The notes below the pieces were generated by a model. That model was not told the origin of the DNA, searched no databases, and saw only the letters and a program-made list of their open reading frames with translations. A DNA stretch of 7,374 nt from Saprospiraceae bacterium (lineage in GTDB: Bacteria; Bacteroidota; Bacteroidia; Chitinophagales; Saprospiraceae): assembly GCA_020630045.1 (NCBI GenBank), contig JAHDCE010000192.1, forward strand, positions 1-7,374, written 5' to 3'. Positions 1 to 6,607 of the stretch are shown in pieces (the stretch's first letter is position 1; each line of letters opens with the position of its first letter). Position numbers and translations under genes: made by a program.

Positions 1-475
1 GATACCCGAAGTTCAATAAATTGGCTACTCGGTCATTCAATTTAAACTTAATTCCTATGGACGGACGATAATGAACTCCTCCCCTAGAATTCGAAGAGGA
101 GCAGTATTCAGAAAATGATCCGGCTACTATTCCATATCCCAAATCTAAAGCGTAGTATGGGGTTATTTTTTTGTCTAAAAAATCCCCACGGAAATATCCA
201 TATATTGGAATAACGACATCCTTGCTAACCATATCATACAATTCGAATCCGAATCCACCTCCGACTTGTACGAAACGGGAATGCTTGTACCCACAGGCAT
301 ATTTCAATCCTAACCCGCCCGTAAATCTGGAATAGGAATCATTTCCATAATTTGAATTGAAGGAAATTTCATTGAAAAACTTAGAGGTTTTAGCAGGTAG
401 TAATTCCACCTTTTCATCTTGGGCATAGGAGTTGATCGCCCCCATTAATATTGCAATAAGAATTATGACTCTCAT
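1..475 (-). CDS. Secreted beta-barrel-like outer-membrane protein, 5' part only
   Basis: I read this frame directly: an ATG at 473-475 (minus) opens 158 codons without a stop up to the window edge, so the C-terminus is missing. Residues 1-18 look like a Sec signal peptide, with a basic MR start, a hydrophobic stretch and a likely cut at SYA|Q. The mature part alternates glycine and aromatic residues with polar turns, as in transmembrane beta-strands, for example GGLGLKY, VGGGFGFEL, PIYGYFRGDF, YYALDLGYGI and PSIGIKFKL. This pattern is typical of Bacteroidota outer-membrane barrels about 200 residues long. I see no catalytic motif and do not assign a function. The gene begins 10 bases after the stop of the lipoprotein gene upstream, so the two are probably co-transcribed and may act together at the outer membrane. 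I am confident that it is coding; the barrel assignment is inference from residue pattern. Confidence 0.8.
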   Translation of the reverse strand, partial: MRVIILIAILMGAINSYAQDEKVELLPAKTSKFFNEISFNSNYGNDSYSRFTGGLGLKYACGYKHSRFVQVGGGFGFELYDMVSKDVVIPIYGYFRGDFLDKKITPYYALDLGYGIVAGSFSEYCSSSNSRGGVHYRPSIGIKFKLNDRVANLLNFGY

Positions 476-485
476 TTGTATTGGA

Positions 486-1760
486 TTATAAGTAATTTAC
501 TGATAGATGACTAATGGTTTTGATATTCGCCATATCCGAAACATCGAATTGATACAACCCGTCTTTCCCAATCACCAGCAGATGATTTTCACTTAACAAT
601 ATGGCGTCGTATGCATGGATGTCATTGATTTGTCCTAATTGGACAATTTCACCCGGCACGGTAGCGTCGAAAGATTTCAAACCGAAACTTCCTTCACAGA
701 TGAACAACTTTTCGTTGCGAATGGATAAGCCGTGAGGGTTGTCCATCGGATAAGTCCTGACCTTGAATGGATTCAATAAGTTCTCAATATTCACGACATC
801 CAATTGATTATCGAATCCGGCACATTCATTTCCATCCCTTAGGGTAACATATGCAATATTTCCTTGAACAAATACCGGATCGCAAGCCGTGGAATGCCTG
901 AATTTGGACATATATTCCGGGGTTTTAGGATCGGCATTATCATAGATGTACATTCCATCCACCGCACCGATGAATAATTTGTCCTTGTAAGGAAATAGGG
1001 TTTCAATTCCCCATCCCACTTCTACTTGGTGGATATATTCGGGGCAATCATTTACAGAAATGTCGAAAACTTCCAATACCGAATTGTCGATGGCATAAAG
1101 GTATTCATCATACAGTCCGAATCTGGCCATACTCCCGGCGATTCCTTGTGGTGCGGAAGGGGCGGATCCTTGTGCGTTACTGGGACTCACTCCTTCTTGC
1201 ATAAAAACACCTCCATCATTCAAATCCAAAGTTGTCCAACCGTAATGTTCATGATGACAATCTATCACCTTAGTTTCCGAAGTGGGCTGCCAGTCTACAA
1301 TAATTGAGGCATTATCGGATGATTCATACTGATTAAAAACATTTTCTTGCCGTTTTTCTAGGTTGGGATTTCGAATATCGGAAATATTAATTGTCAATAA
1401 GTCCGTATAATTATCCGCGTATAATATGTCGTTTTTTACGGCCATGTCCAAGTTACCGGGAATTCCGATGTATGCGATATTTGTAGGATCGGCCGGGGTG
1501 GAATTGTCAATGATATGAATCCCTTCTTTCAATTCATTAATCAGTATATAATCGTTATAGAAATAAATTTTACCCGGGTTTTGAATTTCTTTGGGAGACT
1601 CGATTTGAATATCCGAGCGTATTTCTGCCAAGGTCATGTAAATGGGATCCCAACGAACGAAAGTTTGAGTGGAGGTACATTTATCTTCCAAACAACTTTG
1701 GAAAACAAGCGGACAAATCCCCAACAAGCATAGATAAAACAAACCCAATCGATTTTTCAT
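486..1760 (-). CDS. LVIVD-repeat-like beta-propeller lipoprotein
   Basis: A 424-residue protein. I chose the ATG at 1758-1760 because MKNRLG and a hydrophobic run lead into FQSC, a loose Bacteroidota-type lipobox with lipidated Cys23. The frame stays open to a TTG at 1788-1790, but that adds ten residues before the signal peptide, four of them encoded by a repeat end. The mature protein shows repeated 35-45-residue units in which a hydrophobic strand is followed by an 'IxxIDxSxPxxP'-like turn, at roughly residues 65-100, 111-133, 220-246, 261-288, 301-335, 351-375 and 392-420. Examples are GIHIIDNSTPADP, LLTINISDIRNP and GMYIYDNADPKTP. This matches the LVIVD repeat seen in Bacteroidota surface proteins, which is thought to form a beta-propeller. 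Residues about 190-210 are a Gly/Ser/Ala/Pro-rich loop. There are no enzyme residues, so the function is unknown and binding or scaffolding is a guess. It is probably anchored in the outer membrane and is the first gene of an operon with the barrel gene 10 bases downstream. Confidence 0.85.
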   Translation of the reverse strand: MKNRLGLFYLCLLGICPLVFQSCLEDKCTSTQTFVRWDPIYMTLAEIRSDIQIESPKEIQNPGKIYFYNDYILINELKEGIHIIDNSTPADPTNIAYIGIPGNLDMAVKNDILYADNYTDLLTINISDIRNPNLEKRQENVFNQYESSDNASIIVDWQPTSETKVIDCHHEHYGWTTLDLNDGGVFMQEGVSPSNAQGSAPSAPQGIAGSMARFGLYDEYLYAIDNSVLEVFDISVNDCPEYIHQVEVGWGIETLFPYKDKLFIGAVDGMYIYDNADPKTPEYMSKFRHSTACDPVFVQGNIAYVTLRDGNECAGFDNQLDVVNIENLLNPFKVRTYPMDNPHGLSIRNEKLFICEGSFGLKSFDATVPGEIVQLGQINDIHAYDAILLSENHLLVIGKDGLYQFDVSDMANIKTISHLSVNYL

Positions 1761-1787
1761 GAATCTTCTTTTTAAATACACTGTAAA

Positions 1788-1814
1788 CAAAGTAAGTTAA
1801 AGAATTGGGAACAA
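1788..1814 (-). promoter_or_regulatory. Candidate Bacteroidota promoter for the lipoprotein operon
   Basis: On the minus strand TTACTTTG (1795 to 1788) matches the -7 consensus TAnnTTTG except at the second base. A TTG at 1814-1812 lies 16 bases further upstream as a -33 element, slightly short of the usual spacing. Transcription would start about 20 bases before the chosen ATG at 1760. The site lies inside the left arm of the inverted-repeat element, so the element may supply the promoter. No better match was found between 1780 and 2020. Confidence 0.4.
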
Positions 1815-1847
1815 GATTTTGTCATGAATCAATGAGCGCTCGGAGCC

Positions 1848-1865
1848 TGATAGCCGCAGCTATCA
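1848..1865. repeat. Hairpin in the core of the foldback element
   Basis: TGATAGC (1848-1854) and GCTATCA (1859-1865) pair perfectly around a CGCA loop. The hairpin lies in the GC-richer core (1824-1890), which also holds the self-complementary GAGCGCTC at 1834-1841. An alternative pairing exists between CTGA..CCGC (1847-1857) and GCGG..TCAG (1881-1890), so the core could switch between two folds if it is transcribed. Confidence 0.55.
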
Positions 1866-1962
1866 TGGCGAGAACGTGAAGCGGAGTCAGGACAAAAGAT
1901 GTTTTCAAAATTTAATATTATTTAGTTTACAGTGTAATAAAGGTGTATAAAAAAGTAATCGT

Positions 1963-1985
1963 CCCCTAGGACAGGCTCCTAGGGG
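1963..1985 (-). terminator. Probable terminator of the STAS-rnz operon
   Basis: CCCCTAGGA (1963-1971) and TCCTAGGGG (1977-1985) form a perfect 9-bp stem with a 5-base loop, 35 bases beyond the rnz stop. Read on the minus strand, the T-run (1955-1950) begins only about 7 bases after the stem, so this is not a textbook intrinsic terminator. Its position after the last gene of the operon still makes termination or 3'-end protection the likeliest role. Confidence 0.5.
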
Positions 1986-2020
1986 AAAAAGGTTGGGTCG
2001 GATTTAATTTTTTTTAAAAT

Positions 2021-2929
2021 TTATGCGGAATAGGTCATTCCGTCCTGTCCCAAATAGGTTTCGGGAAAAACCGCCCTTGCTTCTTTGAGATGCTCTTCGA
2101 GATTTTCATATCGAGCGGAATAATGCCCGATTATCAGTTTTCCGACATGGGCTTCTTTGGCAATAAGTGCAGCTTGTAGGGCTGTGGAATGAGCAGTCGC
2201 TTTCGCTTTTTCTAAATCCTTGTGTAGAAAGGTCGCTTCATGATATAATAAATCAACACCTTTTATCAATGGCACTATTTCCGGAAGGTATGCCGTATCA
2301 GAACAAAAAGCGAAAGATTTCCCCGGAAGGGGAGGAAGGGTCAGCTCGTCATTTGAAATGACTTCCCCTTTATCCGTAGTATAGTCCGCACCGGCTTTTA
2401 TTCTTGGAATATCAGAAAAATGAATATCATATTCGGTGATTTTTTCCTTGATCATTTTTCTATCGCCGGGTTTCGTTCGAAAGACAAACCCAGCACAAGG
2501 AATTCGATGCCGTAAAGGAATGGTTTCTACCGTTAGGATTTCATTTTCGAAAATGAGATTTGATTTCTCTGTATCATGCTCATGATAATAGATAGGAAAG
2601 GGAGCTTCATCGTTGTAGGGAAACTGAGCATCCACCATACCTTTCAACAATGCAGGAGAATGGATATGGACAGGGGTTTCCCTCTTGTTCAAGCCAAAAG
2701 ATGTCAACAAGCCGGGTAACCCGAATACATGATCCCCATGTAAATGGCTAATAAAAACCCTATTGATTTTACCTCTTTTGACTTGATATTCCGAAAGTCG
2801 GATTTGAGTACCTTCTCCACAATCTATCAAAAACAACTGCTCATGTACATTGAGTACCTGAGCAGTTGGAAATCGGTCTTTAAATGGGGTGGCTCCACTG
2901 GAGCCTAAAATGGTCAGTTCAAATCTCAT
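2021..2929 (-). CDS. rnz: Ribonuclease Z (tRNA 3'-processing endonuclease)
   Basis: A 302-residue short-form tRNase Z of the metallo-beta-lactamase superfamily. The family cuts the 3' trailer from tRNA precursors after the discriminator base so that CCA can be added, acting as a cytoplasmic dimer. The metal site is complete: the HxHxDH motif SHLHGDH supplies His62, His64, Asp66 and His67, with His141 (LRHR), Asp211 (CSDTA) and His269 (GHYSARY). These fall at almost the same positions as in the Bacillus subtilis enzyme. The HEAT motif is at residues 230-233 and AHST at 246-249. The segment around residues 150-175 (KPGDRK and following) is where the flexible tRNA-gripping arm is expected. Length is normal for the short form. 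The ATG overlaps the stop of the upstream STAS gene in TAATG, so translation is probably coupled. No Shine-Dalgarno is seen. Identification is firm. Confidence 0.97.
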   Translation of the reverse strand: MRFELTILGSSGATPFKDRFPTAQVLNVHEQLFLIDCGEGTQIRLSEYQVKRGKINRVFISHLHGDHVFGLPGLLTSFGLNKRETPVHIHSPALLKGMVDAQFPYNDEAPFPIYYHEHDTEKSNLIFENEILTVETIPLRHRIPCAGFVFRTKPGDRKMIKEKITEYDIHFSDIPRIKAGADYTTDKGEVISNDELTLPPLPGKSFAFCSDTAYLPEIVPLIKGVDLLYHEATFLHKDLEKAKATAHSTALQAALIAKEAHVGKLIIGHYSARYENLEEHLKEARAVFPETYLGQDGMTYSA

Positions 2930-3315
2930 TATTGTTCTTCCTCGCCTTCTCCGTCCAATTCACGTTCCAATTCGTCCATCATTACATAATCAATGGATTC
3001 AGAAACGGTTGGGATAATGGTTAATACTGTTTCAAGTCGAGAAATTTCGATGAGTTTCTTGACATGGGGATGCTCCAAGCCTGTCAAAATGAATGTTCCT
3101 TCATCTTTCCATAGTCTATTGGCGGTCAAAATTGCACTCAATCCGGAAGAATCTACGAATTTCACCTCACTCAAATCGAGGATAAGATTCGGAACGCCTT
3201 CGTTGCGAAAAATGACAAACTCCGACTTCAAGTTAGGAGCGACTAATGAATTCAAATTGTCTTCTTGGAGTGTGACGACTGAATATCTTTCTTTCTTATT
3301 AATGGAAAATTTCAT
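2929..3315 (-). CDS. STAS-domain protein (anti-sigma-factor-antagonist-like)
   Basis: A 128-residue protein whose first 110 or so residues fit a single STAS domain of the SpoIIAA type. The signature is at residues 45-62, with LDLSEVKFVDSSGLSAIL. Ser57 in DSSG corresponds to the serine phosphorylated by anti-sigma kinases in SpoIIAA, so phospho-switching is possible. The C-terminus (about 112-128) is a strongly acidic tail, ELERELDGEGEEEQ, which is not part of the fold and may be a contact or solubility tail. No anti-sigma kinase or sigma factor gene lies in the window, so the partner is unknown. The stop TAA shares one base with the rnz start. The gene is first in a two-gene operon with a consensus-like promoter about 130 bases upstream. 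The fold is confident; the regulatory role is family knowledge, not shown here. Confidence 0.9.
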   Translation of the reverse strand: MKFSINKKERYSVVTLQEDNLNSLVAPNLKSEFVIFRNEGVPNLILDLSEVKFVDSSGLSAILTANRLWKDEGTFILTGLEHPHVKKLIEISRLETVLTIIPTVSESIDYVMMDELERELDGEGEEEQ

Positions 3316-3445
3316 CTGTTTATTTTTAATTGTATCTATGGTCAGATGGAACTTACCGTGATTAAATAATCATATTCTTGTAAGTTTAAAGATGATTTAA
3401 TCATGGACGTTTCATTCCTTTTATGTTTTTCCTGTAAAATTCCTA

Positions 3446-3475
3446 CAAATATACAATGAGGATTTCATTTTCAAA
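3446..3475 (-). promoter_or_regulatory. Bacteroidota-type promoter of the STAS-rnz operon
   Basis: The minus strand carries TATATTTG (3453 to 3446), a perfect TAnnTTTG -7 box, with TTTG (3475 to 3472) 18 bases upstream as the -33 box. Both elements and the spacing fit the Bacteroidota primary sigma factor consensus. The predicted start near 3440 gives a leader of roughly 125 nt before the STAS ATG. Confidence 0.7.
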
Positions 3476-3768
3476 CCTCAATCTCCCTCACTACATCAAA
3501 AGTGATACCTGAGAGGCATAAATCTACACATTCGGTGAATGGAATTCAATTTTTTTTCAAAAAATGATTGAATGTTTGATCCATCTTAGAACAGAATCCA
3601 TATACCTTATGTTTTCTAGTCACAGTTTTTATTAGTTTTTGTAATAATAACGGCTCCTTAACAACATCTTGTCAAAATCACGCATATTTTCGATGTGTAT
3701 TCATGAAAAAATGTCCGATTTGTTCATTTGGCATCATTTTCCCCGTAACAATAATATATTGGGGACGT

Positions 3769-3805
3769 TTTGTATAACAATGGAATGTTGTTGAATATAT
3801 ATTTG
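3769..3805 (+). promoter_or_regulatory. Candidate Bacteroidota promoter of clpC
   Basis: TATATTTG at 3798-3805 is a perfect TAnnTTTG -7 box. The nearest TTTG for a -33 box is at 3769-3772, giving a 25-base gap that is longer than usual. The predicted start near 3812 leaves a leader of about 84 nt. An AACAA-N7-TTGTT inverted repeat (3776-3792) fills the spacer and could be an operator, but it is short. I saw no clear CtsR- or CIRCE-type operator. Confidence 0.55.
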
Positions 3806-3895
3806 ATGACAAATGGGGCGAGCAGCAGAAAATTAAGAAGAGGCATTATATTTATATCTCTCTTTTATCAACTAAAACAATAACCAGGTTTATCC

Positions 3896-6427
3896 ATGTT
3901 TCAAAGATTTTCACCAAAAGTTAAAGCAGTCATTTCTCGAAGCCGGGACTTGGCAAAAGAATTGGGCCATGATTTTATTGGTACCGAACACCTACTCATG
4001 GGCATCACCTTAAACAAAAGGGACCTGGCCTGTAGAGTTTTAGAATCCTTGGATGTCGATACAGAAGAACTTCGATTGACAATAGAAGGATCATTCAGTC
4101 AACGGAATGTTACCAAAACCGATTTGACGATCGGAGAAACGCCGTTGGACAAGCAGGCTCATAAAGTTTTAAAAATCACTTTCCTAGAAGCGAAATTGAT
4201 GAGGAATAAAGAAGTGGGTACCGAGCATTTAATGCTTTCCATTTTGAAGGATCCTCGAAACAGAGCCTCTAAGATTTTGAATCAATTCAATATTGACTAT
4301 GACTCTTACAAATCCGAATTGGAATATGTCAATCACGAATCTGATTACAATAGTCCGAACATCAAGGCTGAAGCTCCTGAAGAAGATGAACCTTTCGAGG
4401 AGGAACAAGGTCGTTTCCAACAGCCCAAAAGGGGGAATTCAAAATCCCGCACTCCGGTATTGGATAATTTCGGGCGTGACGTGACCAAGCTTGCTGAAGA
4501 AGGCAAACTCGACCCGATTATCGGAAGGGAAAATGAAATCGAAAGGGTTTCTCAAATCCTAAGTAGAAGAAAGAAAAACAATCCGATACTCATCGGTGAA
4601 CCGGGGGTTGGTAAAACCGCTATCGTCGAAGGTCTTGCATTGAGAATTATGCAACGCAAGGTATCAAGAACCTTATTCGACAAAAGGATTGTCATGTTGG
4701 ACTTAGCCGCGCTTGTCGCCGGAACCAAGTACAGGGGGCAATTCGAGGAAAGGATGAAAGCCATTATGAATGAGCTTGAAAAATCAAGGGACGTTATTTT
4801 GTTCATTGACGAAATTCATACCATTGTCGGAGCCGGAGGTGCTACCGGATCATTGGATGCTTCCAATATTTTCAAACCGGCACTAGCTCGTGGTGAATTA
4901 CAATGTATCGGTGCATCCACTTTGGATGAATACCGTCAACACATTGAAAAAGATGGTGCATTGGATCGTCGATTCCAAAAAGTTATCGTTGATCCGCCTT
5001 CCTCAGAGGAAGCGATTAATATCCTTAAAAATATAACTCCTAAATACGAGGAGTTCCACCATGTCAGTTATTCGGAAGATGCGATTATCGCTTGTGTCAA
5101 ATTGAGCGACAGATACATTTCCGATCGTTTCCTTCCGGACAAGGCCATTGATGTATTGGATGAAGCGGGTGCGAGAGTTCACCTTAAAAACATCCATGTG
5201 CCTAAGCACATCATTGAGATGGAAGAAAAAATAGAAAAGGTAAAAGAAGCCAAGAATACCGCTGTCAAAGAACAGAAGTATGAAACGGCTGCAGAACTTC
5301 GTGATCATGAATCCAAACTCATCAGGAAACTTGAGTTTGCGAAGCAAGAATGGGAAGAAGAATCGAAGTCGAAGCGTTATCCGGTTGAAGAGGATGACAT
5401 AGCTGAAGTAGTAGCGATGATGACCGGCATTCCGGTGAACAAAGTCGCTCAAAGCGAAAGTTCGAAGCTAGTAAAAATGGCTGATGATTTGAAAGGAGCT
5501 ATTATCGGACAAGATGAGGCACTGGTCAAAGTTACCAAAGCTATTCAACGAAATCGTGTCGGATTGAAAGATCCATCGAAGCCCATCGGTTCATTTATTT
5601 TCCTAGGACCTACGGGGGTCGGTAAAACTGAATTGGCCAAAGCTTTGGCTCGTTACATTTTCGATTCTGATGAAGCTTTGATTCGAATTGACATGAGTGA
5701 GTACATGGAAAAATTCTCAGTCAGTCGATTGATCGGAGCCCCTCCCGGATATGTCGGGTACGAAGAAGGCGGACAGTTGACGGAAAGAGTTCGACGTAAA
5801 CCTTATTCTGTCGTACTTTTAGATGAAATCGAAAAGGCTCACCCGGACGTGTACAATATCTTACTTCAAGTATTGGATGATGGACAATTGACGGACGGAC
5901 TAGGAAGAAAGGTCGATTTCAAAAATACACTGATCATCATGACTTCTAATATCGGTGTACGCCAATTGAAGGATTTCGGTCAAGGAGTCGGCTTCAATAC
6001 CGCCGCTAGAGAAAAGTCAGCTGGTGAGGATGCGAAAACGGTGATTCAAAATGCGCTGAAGCGTACCTTCTCTCCCGAATTTTTAAATCGTATTGATGAT
6101 GTAGTTGTCTTCAACAGTTTGGGTAAACCCGAAATTTCGAAGATTATCGACATTACCTTGAAAGATCTCTATAGACGTTTGGAAGATATGACTTTCAAAT
6201 TGGTCTTGACAGGTGACGCGAAAAGCTTTGTGGCTGATAAAGGATTTGATCCGACTTATGGAGCAAGACCGCTTCATAGAGCGATTCAGAAGTACATCGA
6301 AGATCCTTTGGCGGAATTCATACTCAACAACAATCCGAAAGAAGGTACGGTATTCAAAGCTGTACTTAATGAAGCCGGTGACGGACTCAATATCGAAGAA
6401 GGAAATACGGAAAAAAAAGAGGTTTGA
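3896..6427 (+). CDS. clpC: ClpC, AAA+ unfoldase of the ClpCP protease
   Basis: An 843-residue Hsp100 ATPase that, by family knowledge, forms hexamers, unfolds damaged or regulatory proteins and feeds them to ClpP. Domains in order are two Clp-N repeats (about 1-140), an acidic linker (146-190), the D1 AAA+ module, the UVR-containing middle domain (about 440-490) and the D2 module. In D1, Walker A is GEPGVGKT (234-241), Walker B ILFIDE (301-306) and the arginine finger region DRRF (357-360). The middle domain has QKYETAAELRD (460-470), which marks ClpC rather than ClpA or ClpB. In D2, Walker A is GPTGVGKT (571-578), the pore loop GYVG (618-621), Walker B VVLLDE (639-644), NRID 731-734 and sensor 2 GARPLHRAI (789-797). 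VGF at 698-700 is the ClpP-docking tripeptide, so ClpP partnership is expected. Both ATP sites look intact. It is slightly longer than Bacillus ClpC, mainly in the linker. The gene appears monocistronic, with a strong terminator 38 bases after the stop. Confidence 0.97.
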   Translation: MFQRFSPKVKAVISRSRDLAKELGHDFIGTEHLLMGITLNKRDLACRVLESLDVDTEELRLTIEGSFSQRNVTKTDLTIGETPLDKQAHKVLKITFLEAKLMRNKEVGTEHLMLSILKDPRNRASKILNQFNIDYDSYKSELEYVNHESDYNSPNIKAEAPEEDEPFEEEQGRFQQPKRGNSKSRTPVLDNFGRDVTKLAEEGKLDPIIGRENEIERVSQILSRRKKNNPILIGEPGVGKTAIVEGLALRIMQRKVSRTLFDKRIVMLDLAALVAGTKYRGQFEERMKAIMNELEKSRDVILFIDEIHTIVGAGGATGSLDASNIFKPALARGELQCIGASTLDEYRQHIEKDGALDRRFQKVIVDPPSSEEAINILKNITPKYEEFHHVSYSEDAIIACVKLSDRYISDRFLPDKAIDVLDEAGARVHLKNIHVPKHIIEMEEKIEKVKEAKNTAVKEQKYETAAELRDHESKLIRKLEFAKQEWEEESKSKRYPVEEDDIAEVVAMMTGIPVNKVAQSESSKLVKMADDLKGAIIGQDEALVKVTKAIQRNRVGLKDPSKPIGSFIFLGPTGVGKTELAKALARYIFDSDEALIRIDMSEYMEKFSVSRLIGAPPGYVGYEEGGQLTERVRRKPYSVVLLDEIEKAHPDVYNILLQVLDDGQLTDGLGRKVDFKNTLIIMTSNIGVRQLKDFGQGVGFNTAAREKSAGEDAKTVIQNALKRTFSPEFLNRIDDVVVFNSLGKPEISKIIDITLKDLYRRLEDMTFKLVLTGDAKSFVADKGFDPTYGARPLHRAIQKYIEDPLAEFILNNNPKEGTVFKAVLNEAGDGLNIEEGNTEKKEV

Positions 6428-6464
6428 TTTATTCCTCAACCTTTTTTGAAAATTAAGAGAAATG

Positions 6465-6496
6465 ACGGTCGGAACGATGTTCCGACCGTTTTTTTT
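6465..6496 (+). terminator. Intrinsic terminator of clpC
   Basis: ACGGTCGGAAC (6465-6475) pairs perfectly with GTTCCGACCGT (6479-6489) around a GAT loop, followed at once by eight T (6489-6496). This is a textbook Rho-independent terminator and implies that infC has its own promoter between here and 6694. Confidence 0.93.
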
Positions 6497-6513
6497 GAAA
6501 AAAATTTATGTAA

Positions 6514-6530
6514 TCCTCAAAATTTGAGGA
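6514..6530. repeat. 17-bp palindrome, possible operator or hairpin
   Basis: TCCTCAAA (6514-6521) and TTTGAGGA (6523-6530) are perfect inverted halves around one A, just after the clpC terminator and in the region that should hold the infC promoter. Such a tight palindrome suits a dimeric DNA-binding protein better than an RNA hairpin. The binding factor is unknown. Confidence 0.4.
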
Positions 6531-6607
6531 AATTATATGACATCTCGCGGAACTTTTAAAAAAAAAACCGTTATTGTATAAGTATTAGCATTTATCACGG
6601 AGTGCTT

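Larger units (their letters stand above)
1777..1936. mobile_element. 160-bp MITE-like foldback element
   Basis: The ends are perfect 12-bp inverted repeats, TACACTGTAAAC at 1777-1788 and GTTTACAGTGTA at 1925-1936. The similarity continues inward: the whole left arm (1777-1823, 47 nt) and right arm (1891-1936, 46 nt) align as imperfect inverted repeats with one gap, and end at a perfect GATTTTGTC-side match, TTTTGTC with GACAAAA. The outermost bases of both ends are TA. If that TA is a duplicated target, the true repeats would be CACTGTAAAC, as in elements moved by IS630/mariner-type transposases. The arms are about 30% GC and the 67-nt core about 55%. There is no room for a transposase, so it would be non-autonomous. 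Alternatives are a repeat-encoded RNA or a long regulatory hairpin. The inverted repeats are seen directly; mobility is inference without a second copy. Confidence 0.55.
3316..3895. other. 580-bp divergent intergenic region, STAS-rnz / clpC
   Basis: I find no convincing gene here. It holds a minus-strand promoter (3446-3475) and a plus-strand promoter (3769-3805). In the STAS leader there is an inverted repeat, TGATTAAAT (3359-3367) with ATTTAATCA (3395-3403), extended by CC/GG through one G-T pair. A 6-bp repeat, CATCTG (3313-3318) with CAGATG (3343-3348), includes the STAS start codon. Further right is an AT-rich hairpin at 3544-3573, with ATTCAAT pairing ATTGAAT, and a 6-bp repeat at 3629-3647. 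The middle (about 3480-3720) is AT-rich and otherwise featureless. Confidence 0.6.

Noticed and set aside
1026..1307. Open frame on the plus strand inside the lipoprotein gene
   Set aside because: It is antisense to a gene with clear signal peptide and repeats, resembles no family, and reads as a shadow frame. The same holds for the plus-strand frames at 1515-1733, 2167-2361 and 2993-3361.
1761..1790. Upstream TTG start for the lipoprotein (ten extra residues)
   Set aside because: It would place charged residues before a well-formed lipoprotein signal peptide, and part of it is encoded by the inverted-repeat end. The ATG at 1758-1760 is the better start.
3544..3573. AT-rich hairpin as a terminator or gene
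   Set aside because: The stem is almost all A-T, has a bulge and no T-run after it on either strand, and no gene ends nearby. Such repeats are common by chance in AT-rich spacers.
3660..3895. CtsR or CIRCE operator before clpC
   Set aside because: Only a lone GTCAAAA half-site-like sequence near 3671 was seen, without the direct-repeat partner, and there is no CIRCE inverted repeat.
5003..5452. 149-codon open frame antisense to clpC
   Set aside because: The protein is rich in Phe, Arg and Ile, as expected from the complement of a Glu/Lys-rich coiled-coil region. No promoter or motif supports it. The antisense frames at 4229-4420, 4552-4806 and 6083-6439 were dropped for the same reason.
6586..6593. 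TAGCATTT as a -7 box for infC
   Set aside because: It matches TAnnTTTG at only four of six fixed bases and has no -33 element at proper spacing (the nearest TTG is 9 bases away), so I left the infC promoter unassigned.
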